Of a stretch of DNA of 64,000 nucleotides, positions 44,743 to 55,820 are shown piece after piece. The notes under the pieces are model-generated. The model was not told where the DNA came from, did no database searches, and worked only from the letters and a program-made list of their open reading frames with translations. The stretch is from Sambucus nigra. Its lineage: Eukaryota > Streptophyta > Magnoliopsida > Dipsacales > Adoxaceae. The position numbers were made by a program, and so were the translations under genes. Where the stretch lies: assembly GCA_949130495.1 (NCBI GenBank), contig OX422210.1, positions 639,616,585 through 639,680,584 of the forward strand, written 5' to 3'. Within the stretch, counting starts at the first letter, position 1. Each line of letters opens with the position of its first letter.

Positions 44743-46172
44743 CACCCCCTAACTTACACATTGCTAGTCCCTAGTAATGAAACAAAGAAAACCAAACCAC
44801 AGAGGGCGGTACAAAATGTATATATGCATCAAAATATAATTGCCACTTTCGTAGGGAACACGATTGCATTTAGCATATGCAATAAGCCGTTAAACCCCTA
44901 GGTTACCCTAGTGGACGAGTGTCGTCTCGTGAGGGTTTTCAGGGATGATACCCACAAACATCACATGGTTTCCTCAAAATATGCCCAAACCAACGTGCGA
45001 CAAGCCCAACAAAAGCGAAAAAGATTTCATACGCATTATTAGCAAAGTGAATGAATTCAAACAAAAGTCCAAATCATTAACATTATAGAATGCACCTCAT
45101 AGAATTGAAACCTTAAATATGTGGGAGGGGAGAGAGCACATGCAAAGTATGATTTGGCAAAAACTTATATAAATCGGATACTAATCAAAGCAAGCATACA
45201 TTCAATCCTCACGGGCATTACGCTCATCAAGTGAATTCACTCGAAACAGGGAGGTAACACACGGAACATGCGGGCTAAAGAGTAAATGTAAATGGAAACT
45301 AGGCCGCACACATGTCACAGAAGAAGAACGCTATATATAAACTGAAAAACTGTAATCTCAATGAAAGGATACCGCACACTAAAAGAGGCAAAATGCATTT
45401 TCACAGATTATCACAACTATTATGACTTTTGAATTACATCAACCTAAGATCACATAGGACTTGTAATAGGGTTGTAATGTAGGATAGGCTAGGGTACGAA
45501 ATGAAGGAATGTATGTACGGATTCAAAGTGTTCGGGATGGAAACTCGGGATAATGGGATAATGCGGGCAATATCAAAATTGGAAAACGAGTTCCAAAACA
45601 GCATTAGATATATCATCGGGGAGAGTAATCAAAGCTTATTGAACTATATACAACATATTTACAACTTTCTCTTTCTTTTCTTTTCTTCTTTTTCTCATTT
45701 TCTCTTTTGTTTTCTTTTGCTTTTTGCTTTCTCTTTTTCTTCACTTTTTTCACTACTTTCTTTACTTTTCAAACTCTCAAATGCCTAAATTGCAACCGAC
45801 ATCATAACCACATCATTCAATCCCAAGTAAAATTCCAAACAAAGGTATGGAAAGTGTATGTATGGTTTATAACTCCAATGTAGAGTTGGTTATGGGAATG
45901 GGGTTATGAAACGAAAGGCTAATATTTAGGCTCAAAAGGGTTAACGAGGGTAAACATATAAGGGTGAGGTCAAGGCTAATATGGGTTACATAACAAAGAA
46001 TGCCTATGATCATTTCACAAAGTTTACGCAATTCTCGAATCAAAACAATATATGAAAATCATGCTCAAGTAACACATTTCAAGTATGAACTCAATTAATG
46101 AACGGTCAAATGAAAGAATAGTGAGATTACCGACGAATTCAACGTTTTCAATGAGAAAAGAATAGTGTATAC
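44743..46172 (-). other. Array internal region 2, left part (before solo LTR)
   Basis: Near-identical to 39815-41239, beginning with the polypurine tract at 44743-44758. It is cut at 46172 within GTGTATAC; the intact sequence in unit 1 continues GTGTATACACTCAC (41238-41251). ORFs 45434-45616 and 45501-45788 duplicate the low-complexity ones of unit 1. Confidence 0.85.
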
Positions 46173-47792
46173 TGATTAAGTGCGAAAAGTGTGCGCGTGT
46201 AAAGTGCACAGTCGTTGTTTTCGTTTCACCAACTCAATACAAAAACCTAAGTTACTACTACACTTGCGAGGCAAGCACAGCGGTAAGTCAGGTATCGAAA
46301 ATCCACAGAGACGAGATGTTAGAATTTAAGTGATTTAATACTCCTAAAATAAAAGTGTAAAAGGTAATTTTAACAAAAAGGAAAAGATAATAAAGAGAAA
46401 AGATTAAACTAGGCGAGTGTAATTAAACTATGTTAACAAAGTGAATAAAAACTATAGGTTGCGTCGAATATCCCTCACCCCGAGTTAATTAGTATAAAAT
46501 GGTTACATGGGTCGACGAGTTATTACAAATGCATCTCATTTCGACAATTAATTAAATCAAGGGTTGTTACGCCCTAAATCATCATAAAAGCCTAATAAGA
46601 TTTTGGTGTCAACAAATATCCCAGAAATTACGCGCGAAAGGTCGTAAGCACGGGACATACATGATATGCCTCGTCAAATCTCCTAGGCGTAATAACTAGG
46701 ACAACGCACCCGAAATAGACCCGTAAACACCATCACCAAAGCAAAGCAACACGTCAACCCTAGGTGAGTTCAATCCGACACAACCTAATTTAACCTAGCT
46801 ACAAAGCATGGTAAATAGCAAGAAATAAATCAAAGAAAGTAAATCTACACTAGAAGGCAATAAATGGAAAGCAAGTAAATAAAGCAATAAACCTAAATTA
46901 GAAAGCAAGAAATGAACAACACAAAGCTTAAACAAAGAAACAACAATTAATAACAATGGAGGAGATAATGAATAGTGCTTACAATACCCAAATGGGTGCA
47001 AACCCTAGGAAGAGAAGCTCCACCCAAAAATCCCCTATCTCCAACCTAAAATGAAATATATCCTCCAAAGAAAAGCCCCCAAACATTCATTTAATACCCC
47101 AAAATAAACCCCCAACAAAACCAACCCAAAAAACCCAAAATAAGTCAATTTTCGTCCATATCTGATGGGACCGGTCGACCTCATGTTTGGGACCGGTCGA
47201 CCGCACTTTTGGAATTTGCCTTGGGCTGGAGGCAGCCCACTTTTCCACTTTGAACCAATTTTGAGGCGTTGCACGGAAACGGCTATAACTCCCTCATACG
47301 GAATCGAAATGAGGCGTGGTCGGAACCGACGCGAAGCTAATTCAATTATATACATGATTATGTTTTGAAACCCTCCAAATTATGCAGTATGAAATTACCA
47401 AAATGCCCTTGAAGTAGAAGAAAATACCGAAACCTTCCGAAAATGGGCATAACTTCCACATACGGAGTCAGAATGACGCACGGTCAGTGGCCATGGAAAG
47501 ATAATTTGATGATCTACATGTTGGTAACTTCATTCCATAAAAAATAGTGAGTTTGAAAAGACCAAATTGCCCTTGAAGTAGCATTCGACGACGGAACTTC
47601 TCCGAAATGCAACCGAACCTCACTTTTAGCGTTCCAATACCTACAAAAGCACAAATAACCCCTGCAAAGCATGTATATATCCAAATCCAAGGTTGTCTGG
47701 TTAATGAGCATAATTATAGGCATTTAGGACCGTAAAAGTGCTAGAATGCATAAAGATAACGGGCGGAAATATGCAATATTCGATACGAATCA
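46173..47792 (-). mobile_element. Solo LTR of a related family nested in the array
   Basis: 1620 bp, TGATTAAG...ACGAATCA, flanked by the perfect duplication TATAC (46168-46172; 47793-47797). Both ends and the first ~600 bp align with the array LTR, but the central part (about 46790-47560) differs. It keeps two of the palindromes, ACCGGTCGACCT at 47170 and CGGTCGACCG at 47194-47203, again 22 bp apart. No internal region remains, so it arose by LTR-LTR recombination. Orientation is the same as the array. ORFs within (46795-47001, 47035-47355, 47165-47368, 47514-47723) are not genes. Confidence 0.92.
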
Positions 47793-48467
47793 TATACACT
47801 CACAAACGACGAAAGGTACAAAGCTTACTCGGTGTAAGTATATACAATGCAACAAAAGATTACCGAGTTATAAAAATCTTAAACCAAATCAATAAAACCA
47901 TAAAAGTGGATGTGCTCATGGGATTAAAGTTCAATTCATGAAGTTATTCATAATATCAATAAGTGAGACTAAAGTCTAATAACTTCTAAAATCAAGAACA
48001 TGCATCATTGGGTTGTCTATTGGATCGGGCAATTATTGAAATTTATCATCGGAAACAAAGGCAAAATGCCCAAAAAGGAGAAAAAAGAAAGAAAATCTTT
48101 TTGAAATTTTTGAATTTTTCTAAGAAAAGCATACTAAGTAACTAACATGTGAGCAAAAACATGGACTAAATAAAGAAATGGATAGAATATCCCACACCCC
48201 CTAACTTAAAACTTGACATTGTCCTCAATGTAAATTAAGAACCAAGTCAAAGAGAGGAAAAGAGCGATATTACCCAAAATTGGAGCGATCCCCATAAGAA
48301 CAAGTCCAAAGAATCTACAAAACAAGTTAGTACCGAGCATAGCAAAAACAAATAATAAAAAGTTAACTAATTACACTAGACTAAATTAAAAGGAAAGAAA
48401 ATAAAAAATAAAAAAAAATAAAAAGAAAGAAAGCTAACTATATACAACCTACTATTTAGACTCCACA
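47793..48467 (-). other. Array internal region 2, continuation after solo LTR
   Basis: Continues exactly where 46172 stopped (TATACACTCAC), matching 41240-41914 of unit 1, including the second purine tract near 48190-48210. No gene is seen; ORF 47738-47941 spans the junction by chance. Confidence 0.85.
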
Positions 48468-49622
48468 CTAACTATACACTAGAAGTCTAAATAGCTGAGG
48501 GTCCACCATAAGAACGATTTGACTTTGGAGGATAACCGGTGTACCCTCACATACATGCATGCCTCCCGAAAAATATGAATTCCGTTTTAACAACGGAAGG
48601 CATGTGTAAGGCGGAAGAAATGAACCATCGCCAATTAAAAGTTTTGGAGGGACGATGGGGGGTTTGGATTGAACGGGTGACAAAAACAAGTGGGGACCGA
48701 GAAAAGCCGAATATCCTCCCAAGGATTTTGAAGTTGGAATGGGAGGCGGCGCACACAAAGGCAAAGATGCAATCGTGGAGGGCGACTCGAGCAAGTACTC
48801 CTCATCGGCGATAAGGTTTAAAACATTAAAGTTCGAAACCGAATCATCGGGTACTTGTTCCGGTGGGGTAATAGAGAATGAAAATGGGGATGAAAGAAAT
48901 TCAAACTCATGAGATGAATCATCATCGCATGAAGTTGGAATTTCAAAGGAAATAATATCATTTTCAATGAAATGTTCTTCTTTGGGGGCCAAAGAAGAAA
49001 TCATTTCATTGCAAATAGATATTACGTCATTTTCATCCTCACTTTCAATATCTATTACACAATGGGCAAAGTCTAGAATGGCTTGTTCCAAAGTAGGCAC
49101 AAGCACCTCATTTGGTTCAAAACATTCGTCGACCTCGAAAGTCTCGGAAGCAAAATCGTCGTCGGACTCAAATAATAAATCCAACTCATGTTCCCACGAA
49201 CGATTTTCTTCCCGATAACGATTTTAAATTTTCTCATTCTCATACATACGCAAGCCCTCACCGAATGTCATAGGTCGAGGTGCGGATGCATTAGAATGGG
49301 AACTTTGAAAATTACCATCGGACTTAAACGAAAACTCATTATTATAGGAATTTTGAAAACTATTCGAATTCGTTTCAAAATTCCTATTATAAGGAGGTAA
49401 AGGCCCAAAATCATTGTCATCATCATCATAATTCCAATAACCTAAGTTTTGACTTTCGTTATACTCGCCCAAAGTCATATTTGAATTTGTTATACTTTGG
49501 GATTCTAAGTATTCACCAAAAGTCATAGGTTTGCGAGAATTTTGAGAATTATGACAAGGATTACCGAAAGAATTGGAATAAGACATGCTTACCCCAAAAA
49601 TGGCTCGAATGGCGAATTCCAC
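48468..49622 (-). pseudogene. Second copy of the acidic gag-position ORF, one nonsense codon
   Basis: Same frame and length as 41915-43069. A GAA to TAA change at 49224-49226 splits it into 132 codons (49224-49622) and 238 codons (48468-49184). Otherwise only isolated substitutions are seen (for example NSCHN/NPCHN, NFDDDD/NYDDDD, LSYPF/LSSPF). The single lesion against an otherwise identical frame shows the duplication is recent. Confidence 0.85.
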
Positions 49623-49763
49623 AGAATAAGTGCGCGCGGAAAGAATTCAAGTGTTTCTAAGTGCTCAAATGTGGAAGTCCTGCAAAAAGGTTAGCAAATA
49701 ATACAAATAGAAAGAAAATACTATGAAATACTAAATCAAATAAATGCTAAAACAAACTCATCC

Positions 49764-49778
49764 CCGGCAACGGCGCCA
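49764..49778 (-). promoter_or_regulatory. Array primer-binding site, unit 2
   Basis: TGGCGCCGTTGCCGG in element sense, followed by GGGA (unit 1 has AGAT), beside LTR C. Confidence 0.8.
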
Positions 49779-49782
49779 TTTT

Positions 49783-51295
49783 TGATCGAGTGCGAAAAGT
49801 AGCGCGTGTAAAGACGCTAATCGTTGTTTTCGTTTCGCCAACTCAATACAAAAACCTAAGTTACAACTACACTTGCGAGGCAAGCACAGCGGTAAGTCGG
49901 GTATCGAGAATCCACAGGGACAAGTTGTTAGAATTTATAAGGTTTAATATTCCGAAATAAAAGTGTAAAAGGTGAATTACAAACTAAAAGAAAAGATGCA
50001 TGAAAGGGAAAGATTAATCTAGGCGAGGAAACTTAAACTAAATTAATAAAGAGAATAAAAACTATAGGTTGCGTCGAATATCCCTCACCCGAGTTAATTA
50101 GTATAAAATGGTTATATGGGTCGACGAGTTATTAAGGTTGCGTCTCGTTTCGACAGTTAATTAAATCAAGGGTTGTCACGCCCTAAATCGTCATAAAAGC
50201 CTAATAAAATTTTGGCGTCAACAAATATCCCGGAAATTACGCGCGAAAGGTCGTAAGCACGGGACATACATGATATGCCCCGTCAAATCTCCTAGGCATA
50301 ATAACTAGGACAACACACTCGAAATAGACCCGTAAACTCCATCACCAAAGCAAAGCAACGCGTCAACTCGAGTGAGTTCAATTCGAACACAACCTAATTT
50401 AAATTACCTAGAAAGCATGTTAAAAACGCGATAAATGGAAAGCGGTAAATAAACGCGGTAAATCTATACTAGAATGCGTGTAAATCAAAGCATGTAAATA
50501 AAGCATGTAAACCTAATTATCAAAGCAAGAATGAATGAAATACAAGCTATATTAACGGTGAGGATGATGAATAGTCAACTTACACAACAAATGGGGTTTC
50601 AATCCAAGAGGAAATGAAGAAGAACCAAGCAAATCACCCAAACCCTAAGCTAAACTAACCTAAAATCGTGTCTCTACTGCTCTATAACAAAAAGGGGTAT
50701 TTATAGTAAGTGGGAAAAGATAAGGGAAAAAGGAAAGAAAGAGGAAAGAGCCCAAAATATCTGGCACTACCGGTCGACCGGTCGCAGGGGCGCGGTCGAC
50801 CGGCCCCTTAAGCCAAAGCATACTGTCTCCTTCCTACGGCAAAAGTTGAAACCGCGGTCGACCGGTCCCTTGTACGCGGTCGACCGGTACTCTGTTTTCA
50901 GGCTGCATTTGGTCCATGATGAGGGGGAAAAGGTCCATTACGGAAACGAGCCTAGCTTCTTCGTCCGAACTCCAAACGACGCACCGTTTGCGGCCACGCG
51001 ATGCTAACTCAATGAACTATGCATCCGTGGAATTTCCAAGAGTCGAATAAGAAATGTGAATTGACTAAAAAGCCCTTGAAGTAGCGTCCAGCGATGGAAC
51101 TTCTCCGAAATGCAACGGATCCTCACTTTTAGCGTTCCAATACCTACAAAAGCACAAATAACCCCTGCAAAACATGTATCTATCCAACTCCAAGGTTGTC
51201 TGGTTAATGGGCATAATTATAGGCATTTAGGAACGTAAAAGCGCTAGAATGCATAAAGATAATGGGCGGAAATATGCAATATTCGATACGAATCA
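49783..51295 (-). mobile_element. Array LTR C (outer, element 5' end)
   Basis: 1513 bp, TGATCGAG...ACGAATCA on the plus strand, followed by ATCAC (TSD) and then the rest of the copia-2 LTR. It contains the four-palindrome cluster from 50771 onward. Confidence 0.93.
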
Positions 51296-51300
51296 ATCAC

Positions 51301-51682
51301 CATTCTTGGATTACATCTTGTGGAGAAGGAAGCATGTCTCTACTGCTGACTGTTGAAGCTCTTGAGGGATCTCTTAATAACCATTTGAGTTCTTGAGGGA
51401 ATTTCGGTTGATGACAATGAGCCTGTGTGTATTCATCTATCAAATAGGTTGTATTTCTCTATGTATTTGTAAGTCGAGGTTTATAATATATAGTGAAATA
51501 AATGGGTTTTCCCCTTTTGGGGATTTTTTCTGAATCTGTGTTTGTGATTGTTTGGATTGCATGCTAGTTAGTTTTTATTGATTTCTATCACATTAGACGC
51601 GTGTTTAGGGTTTGACTAAAACTGGAGATCAAATTGTATTTTAATTAAATAAGTTTAGACATTGAACAAAAGCGCACTCTCA
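51301..51682 (+). mobile_element. copia-2 3' LTR, right part
   Basis: Continues the 5' LTR sequence from about 29145: 'catcttgtgga(t/g)aaggaagc', 'ctgactgttg(g/a)agct', 'gttaaattgg/ggagatcaaattg', ending GCGCACTCTCA. The following AGGTC is the right TSD. Confidence 0.88.
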
Positions 51683-52110
51683 AGGTCAATTATGAGGACC
51701 TAAAGTTGAGGGGACCGATTCTGCGGGTCGAGCTCAATTTCGAGGACCTAAAGTTGTGATGACTAGTTATGGTAGGAACAGATTATGCAGGTCGAGGTCA
51801 ATTCTGAATACCTAAGGTTATAGGGATCGATTCTGCAGGTTGAGGTCAGTTTTGAGGACCTAATGTTGTGATGACCAGTTCTGAGAATTGAGGTCAATTC
51901 TAAGGACCTAAATTTTTAAGGACCAATTTTGTGAGTCGAGGTTAATTATGAGGACCTAAAGTTGTGAGGACCAATTCTACGGGTCGAGGTCAATTCTGAG
52001 GACCTAAAGTTATGTAGAGACCGATTCTGCAGATCAAGGTTAATTTTGAGGTCTTAAAGTTGAGGGGACCGATTCTGTGAGTTGAGGTCAATTCTGAGGA
52101 CCTAAAGTTT
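51683..52110. repeat. 48-bp minisatellite, right block (~9 units)
   Basis: Same consensus and orientation as 27491-28285. Joining the two blocks at the TSD gives one array of about 26 units. Confidence 0.88.
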
Positions 52111-52659
52111 ATATAAATTGTTGCTCGCCCGAGAACTTATAGTTTTTGAGAATAAATATCTTCACCGGGGAAGCCGTGAGGGATTTTGATGCAGGCTTAT
52201 ATTGAATTTCTGATGGGGGACTGGTTTGGGGGAAGGTTTAGACTGGATATTCTGTTGGGGAACTGGGAAGGTATTATCTTGCAATTTTGTTGGGGAAGTT
52301 TTTGATTTGAGGTCGGGATTCTGTTGGGGAGGTATTGACTTGATATTGAGATTTCGCTGGGTAATGTTGATGCAATGCTGGAAGGTAAATCGTGCATGTA
52401 GATTTAGATATTGATGCAATGCCGGAAGGTAAATCCTACCTGGGGTCTTAAGGGCTTGTAATGTGGTTTACTGATCTGAAAAATAGTTTTTTGATAAAGA
52501 AATGTTATAATATTTTTTGGTATTTTTAGGAAGTTTTCGAGTAATTTTTGATTTTTTGGCATTTTTGTACAAAATTTACAGGGGGTGTAGATAGGCAAGC
52601 TGGGGTGGGGGGTTACCGTTCGATAATGACACAGAACCCTGGGTTTCCTTGGGAAGATT
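52111..52659. other. Non-coding stretch with degenerate GTTGGGGAAG-type repeats
   Basis: Between 52140 and 52440 short phrases recur: 'ttctgttggggaactggg', 'ttttgttggggaagt', 'ttctgttggggaggt', and 'gatgcaatgc(t/c)ggaaggtaaatc' twice (52369 and 52412). ORFs on both strands here (52162-52419 and others) owe their length to this. From 52440 the DNA is AT-rich, then G-rich (52580-52610), leading into the promoter at 52660. Confidence 0.55.
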
Positions 52660-52668
52660 TATAAAAAG
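52660..52668 (+). promoter_or_regulatory. TATA box upstream of the plant-mobile-domain pseudogene
   Basis: TATAAAAAG, followed by a CT-rich leader (52710-52760) and an ATG at 52769, about 110 bp downstream. This spacing is typical for a plant RNA polymerase II gene. Confidence 0.6.
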
Positions 52669-54706
52669 GGGGAGATCCCCCCTCATTTTTCACGCCTTTA
52701 AGTGCTTAAATCTTCTGCTTTCTCTCTCTAAAAGTCGTTCCTAAGTCCTTTTCCTTTCAAGACTTCAAATGGCAAGTTCTTTTGATGAGGGATAAAATGT
52801 GGAGTAGTTGGGTGTTGATGACTGGGATGGCCTGGCGTGGCAGTCTAGGGTGACCCTTTCCTTGGGAAATGATAATTCCTTCGATCTTTTTGAGCTGGTA
52901 GTTGAAGAGCGCTTGTTTTTGCGCAAGCCTGCATACCACCATTCATCTAGGGTGAAGAACCCTAGTGGCTACGTAATTAGGATAACTTTTTCTATTCCTT
53001 TTTTCTTTTTTATTTATTCTAATGAAAATTTATTCTTCTCTTGCTTTGGCAGACTGATATAGCTACTTCAAGTATGCTTCTCACCGAACGACTGGTTTAA
53101 AGGATGTTTGGGCGTAGCTCCTAATGGCGATGCGATGAATGGTTTCTTCTGCTGGTTTTAGCCATCTAACACAGGCCTTTCATGAGATACCACGTTCTAC
53201 TATGGTGTTGTTCACTCTGGGAGAGAGGTGGTGGGACACTACCTACACCTTTCATTTGGGCTTCGGGGAGACGACTGTTACTCCATTGATGTTTAGTAGT
53301 TGTGGGGGATTAACTATGAGGATGCTAAGATAGAGGTGGATCGCATAGTAAGGGTTACGTAGAAGGCCGTTCAGGCAGTGCTGGGGGATGTGGGTAACAT
53401 CATTTCTGGGGCTTCTGTTCTCGTCTCTGCTTTCCGGGAGATGATTTTGAGTAGGAGAGTAGACGTGAATGACGGGCGTTAAGTGAGACAGATGGTCAAG
53501 TTATTTATTTTTCTTTTGCTTGGCAAATTTTTGGTGGCGACGAGGGGAGACATCACTCATCTATGTTTCTTGCCATTTCTGAGGCGATTTTCAACGTCCA
53601 TTTATATGATTAGGGGAGCTTGACTTTGGTGTTCCTCTATTCTTCTTTGGATTCTTTCATCCGATGTTACCGATAGACTTTTATAGGGGCCACATATTTT
53701 TTGGAGGTAACTTCAAACTTATTTTTCTTTTTATATATTTCCTTGCATTCCTCTTTAATTCTTTTGTTAATTCTTGTCTTTTGAAGACATGGTATTACGA
53801 GGTGATTGGGAACAAGGTGAGGTTGATATCCTCGAAGGATTAGGATTTGGGGGACTTCTGTGGGATGTACTGGTGGCGGAAGTCTTCAACCTTGGTGGCG
53901 ATACAGGAGGCTTTGAATGCCTTGACGAGTGATCAATTTATTTTGTGTTTATTTTGATTTCTTTCTTGGCATTTTATTTCTTTCGTGAATACTGATTCTC
54001 TATCAGGGATTGTAGGCGACCTTTTACCCTTGGGGGACGGCTCCTCAGGATAAAGGGGTGGCAGGTATGCATGCGCATATGCGACAATTGATGGCGCACG
54101 AGTTTGGGTACATTTAGTACCTAGGAGAAAGAGTGGTGAGATAGATTATGGAGGATGATGTGGCGATTTCACCATCAATGCCCCCATGTATATGTAGTGA
54201 GTGAAGGAGGTGTCTGGTGAGGCTTGGGTGGCACGGTTAATCTGTAAGCCCTACACTCTCTATACGAACACGATGGCGAGTTATGATTACTTGTACATTG
54301 TGACGAGATGGTTGATGCCCCTATGCATTGATGATGTCTAGAATATGCCTCATCCTCCTATAACTTCGAGTAGGGGGACTAGCAGGTCGGTGGGATCTGC
54401 CTAGAGCATGGGTAGTGGTACATCAGCGATAGTAGTAGTGATAGAGGTGGCTCCAATTATTCGGGTTACTTCCTCTTCTTACAATTTATGATTGAGTAGC
54501 TGGGAATTATTGAGTATGCCGCATTATCCTAATGTGTCGGCATCGGGGTTAATGAAGCTTAAGGATGATGTCCTTCGGAATGAGGTACATTCTTCTTCTT
54601 CCCTTGTCTTGCCTTTTTTAGTTCTTTCTTCGCTCTTTACTGACTGATTGGGCCTTTGCTTTTGCTCTTTTGCTTGCAGTATGCTCGGGTACCGATCACT
54701 TGGCTG

Positions 54707-54973
54707 TAGGGCTGTCAATGGACCGGGTCTGGACCCGAACCCGATCCGGACCCGACCTAAATTAACGGATCTGAGCAAATTTTATAGACCCGATTATCCG
54801 ATTACCCAATTAGTTAATGGATCGGATCTGGATATACATGACTCCGATCCGATAAGAACCCGACCCGAATGTGTGTATATATATATATATATATAATATA
54901 ATAAATATATATTTATATATAATATTATATATATATAGTCTTACATATAGTTACTAAATATACATATAACTAA

Positions 54974-55026
<53 letters not shown>

Positions 55027-55250
55027 CTGTTTTACATACATATATATATAAAAAACAGTTTTATAAAAATAGTTTTATAGTATAAAAATAGTTTTATATT
55101 ATAAAAACAGTTTTACATACATATTTACATATAAGTTATATATAACAGTTTTATAAAAATAGTTTTATATTATAAAAATAGTTTTATATACATATTTACA
55201 TACATATATATATATATATATATATAAGTTATATATAAAAATAACAGTTT

Positions 55251-55341
<91 letters not shown>

Positions 55342-55507
55342 GGGTCGGGCATTCGAGTCGGGTCTCCGGGTCCTTACGGATCCGGGTCTGGATCCATTTT
55401 CTGAGACCCGTCGAGTAATCGGGTAAGACCCGATCCGCTAAAAATATACCCGGATCGGATCTGGATATACCCAGACCCGATCCAGACCCGATCCGTTTAC
55501 ACCCCTA
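54707..55507. mobile_element. hAT-like MITE with 8-bp TSD
   Basis: 801 bp, starting TAGGGCTGTCAATGG and ending (reverse complement) TAGGGGTGTAAACGG. It is flanked by the perfect 8-bp duplication CTTGGCTG (54699-54706; 55508-55515), the size made by hAT transposases. Sub-terminal arms are rich in inverted GGGTCTGGACCCG/GATCCGG words that can fold on each other; the centre is (TA)n. It has no coding capacity. Removing it and one TSD rejoins the host exon in frame (VPITWL then KDLKDW). ORFs 54648-54896, 54524-54778 and 55170-55352 are artefacts. Confidence 0.93.
54876..55339. repeat. (TA)n microsatellites inside the MITE
   Basis: Runs at about 54877-54893, 54979-55024, 55203-55226 and 55255-55339, separated by repeated 'aacagttttataaaaatagttttatat' phrases. 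They give the poly-Tyr/Ile ORF on the minus strand, which is not a gene. Confidence 0.9.
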
Positions 55508-55762
55508 CTTGGCTGAAGGATCTTAAGGACTGGGTGGCCTCAGCGTCTCATTACATTAAGGAGTCAGTTCCTTCCTCTTGGTTTCGTTTGCCTCCTCGAA
55601 TAAGGGTTCGGGCTCAGGGAGTGGAGGTTCTATTACTCGTCGTTGGGGAAAGTGTGTTCACCGCAGAGGGTGAGGACTTTGAGAGAGAGTTGTTGGTTTG
55701 GGTGGATTCCCATTTATTGTATTCTTCTATTTTTTTTCTTTTACCCGCAAGGATGAAATCAC

Positions 55763-55771
<9 letters not shown>

Positions 55772-55817
<46 letters not shown>
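55772..55817. repeat. (AT)n microsatellite
   Basis: About 23 AT repeats immediately after the last recognisable PMD-gene exon, outside the MITE. Confidence 0.93.

Positions 55818-55820
<3 letters not shown>

Larger units (their letters stand above)
38302..51295 (-). mobile_element. Tandem LTR retroelement array: LTR-internal-LTR-internal-LTR
   Basis: Three near-identical 1513-bp LTRs (38302-39814, 43230-44742, 49783-51295) separate two near-identical internal regions (39815-43229; 44743-49782, the latter containing a 1620-bp solo LTR). A single 5-bp duplication ATCAC (38297-38301; 51296-51300) flanks the whole, so it behaves as one insertion that was later duplicated. The element runs right to left. 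Its primer site TGGCGCCGTTGCCGG lies beside the right-hand LTR of each unit and its polypurine tract beside the left-hand one. There is no RT, RNase H or integrase anywhere, only one acidic ORF in the gag position. The primer type and the 'cattgaggacaatgtcaag' block near the end of the internal region point to a non-autonomous Athila/Tat-side Ty3/gypsy derivative. Confidence 0.92.
28286..51682 (+). mobile_element. copia-2: older copia element of the same lineage, split by nested insertions
   Basis: 5' LTR 28286-29533, primer site, gag, PR/INT, RT/RH and tail to 37499, polypurine tract, and a 3' LTR beginning at 37511 that is interrupted by 38302-51295 and resumes at 51301-51682. Flanking pentamers are AGGTA (28281-28285) and AGGTC (51683-51687); the undamaged minisatellite has AGGTC here, so this is a TSD with one later substitution. 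Every coding domain contains several stops and frameshifts. It shares gag-pol wording and tail with copia-1, but its LTRs are longer and differ in the middle. Confidence 0.88.
52769..55765 (+). pseudogene. Plant mobile domain (PMD)-type gene, introns retained, inactivated
   Basis: Exon 1 is 52769-52972 (ATG; two in-frame stops near residues 9 and 13; contains LVVEERLFLRKPAYHH). Donor GTAATTAG at 52973; acceptor TTTGGCAG ending 53052. Exon 2 carries the diagnostic PMD block LGERWWDTTYTFHLGFGET (53200-53270) and, after frame changes, LVFLYSSLDSFIRCYR and FIGATYFLE. Second intron 53707-53786 (GTAACTTC...TTTGAAG). The next exon reads TWYYEVIGNKVRLISSKD, a stop, then GMYWWRKSSTLVAIQEAL. Third intron donor is near 53935, acceptor CTATCAG near 54006; then WGTAPQDKGVAGMHAHMRQL. 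Another intron is 54585-54679 (GTACATTC...CTTGCAG). The last exon is split by the MITE. PMD proteins occur as host genes (MAIN/MAIL1 type) and as cargo in gypsy and Mutator elements. At least five stops or frameshifts make this copy non-functional. Confidence 0.65.

Noticed and set aside
55170..55352. Poly-Tyr/Ile ORF
   Set aside because: Translation of a (TA)n microsatellite inside a MITE.
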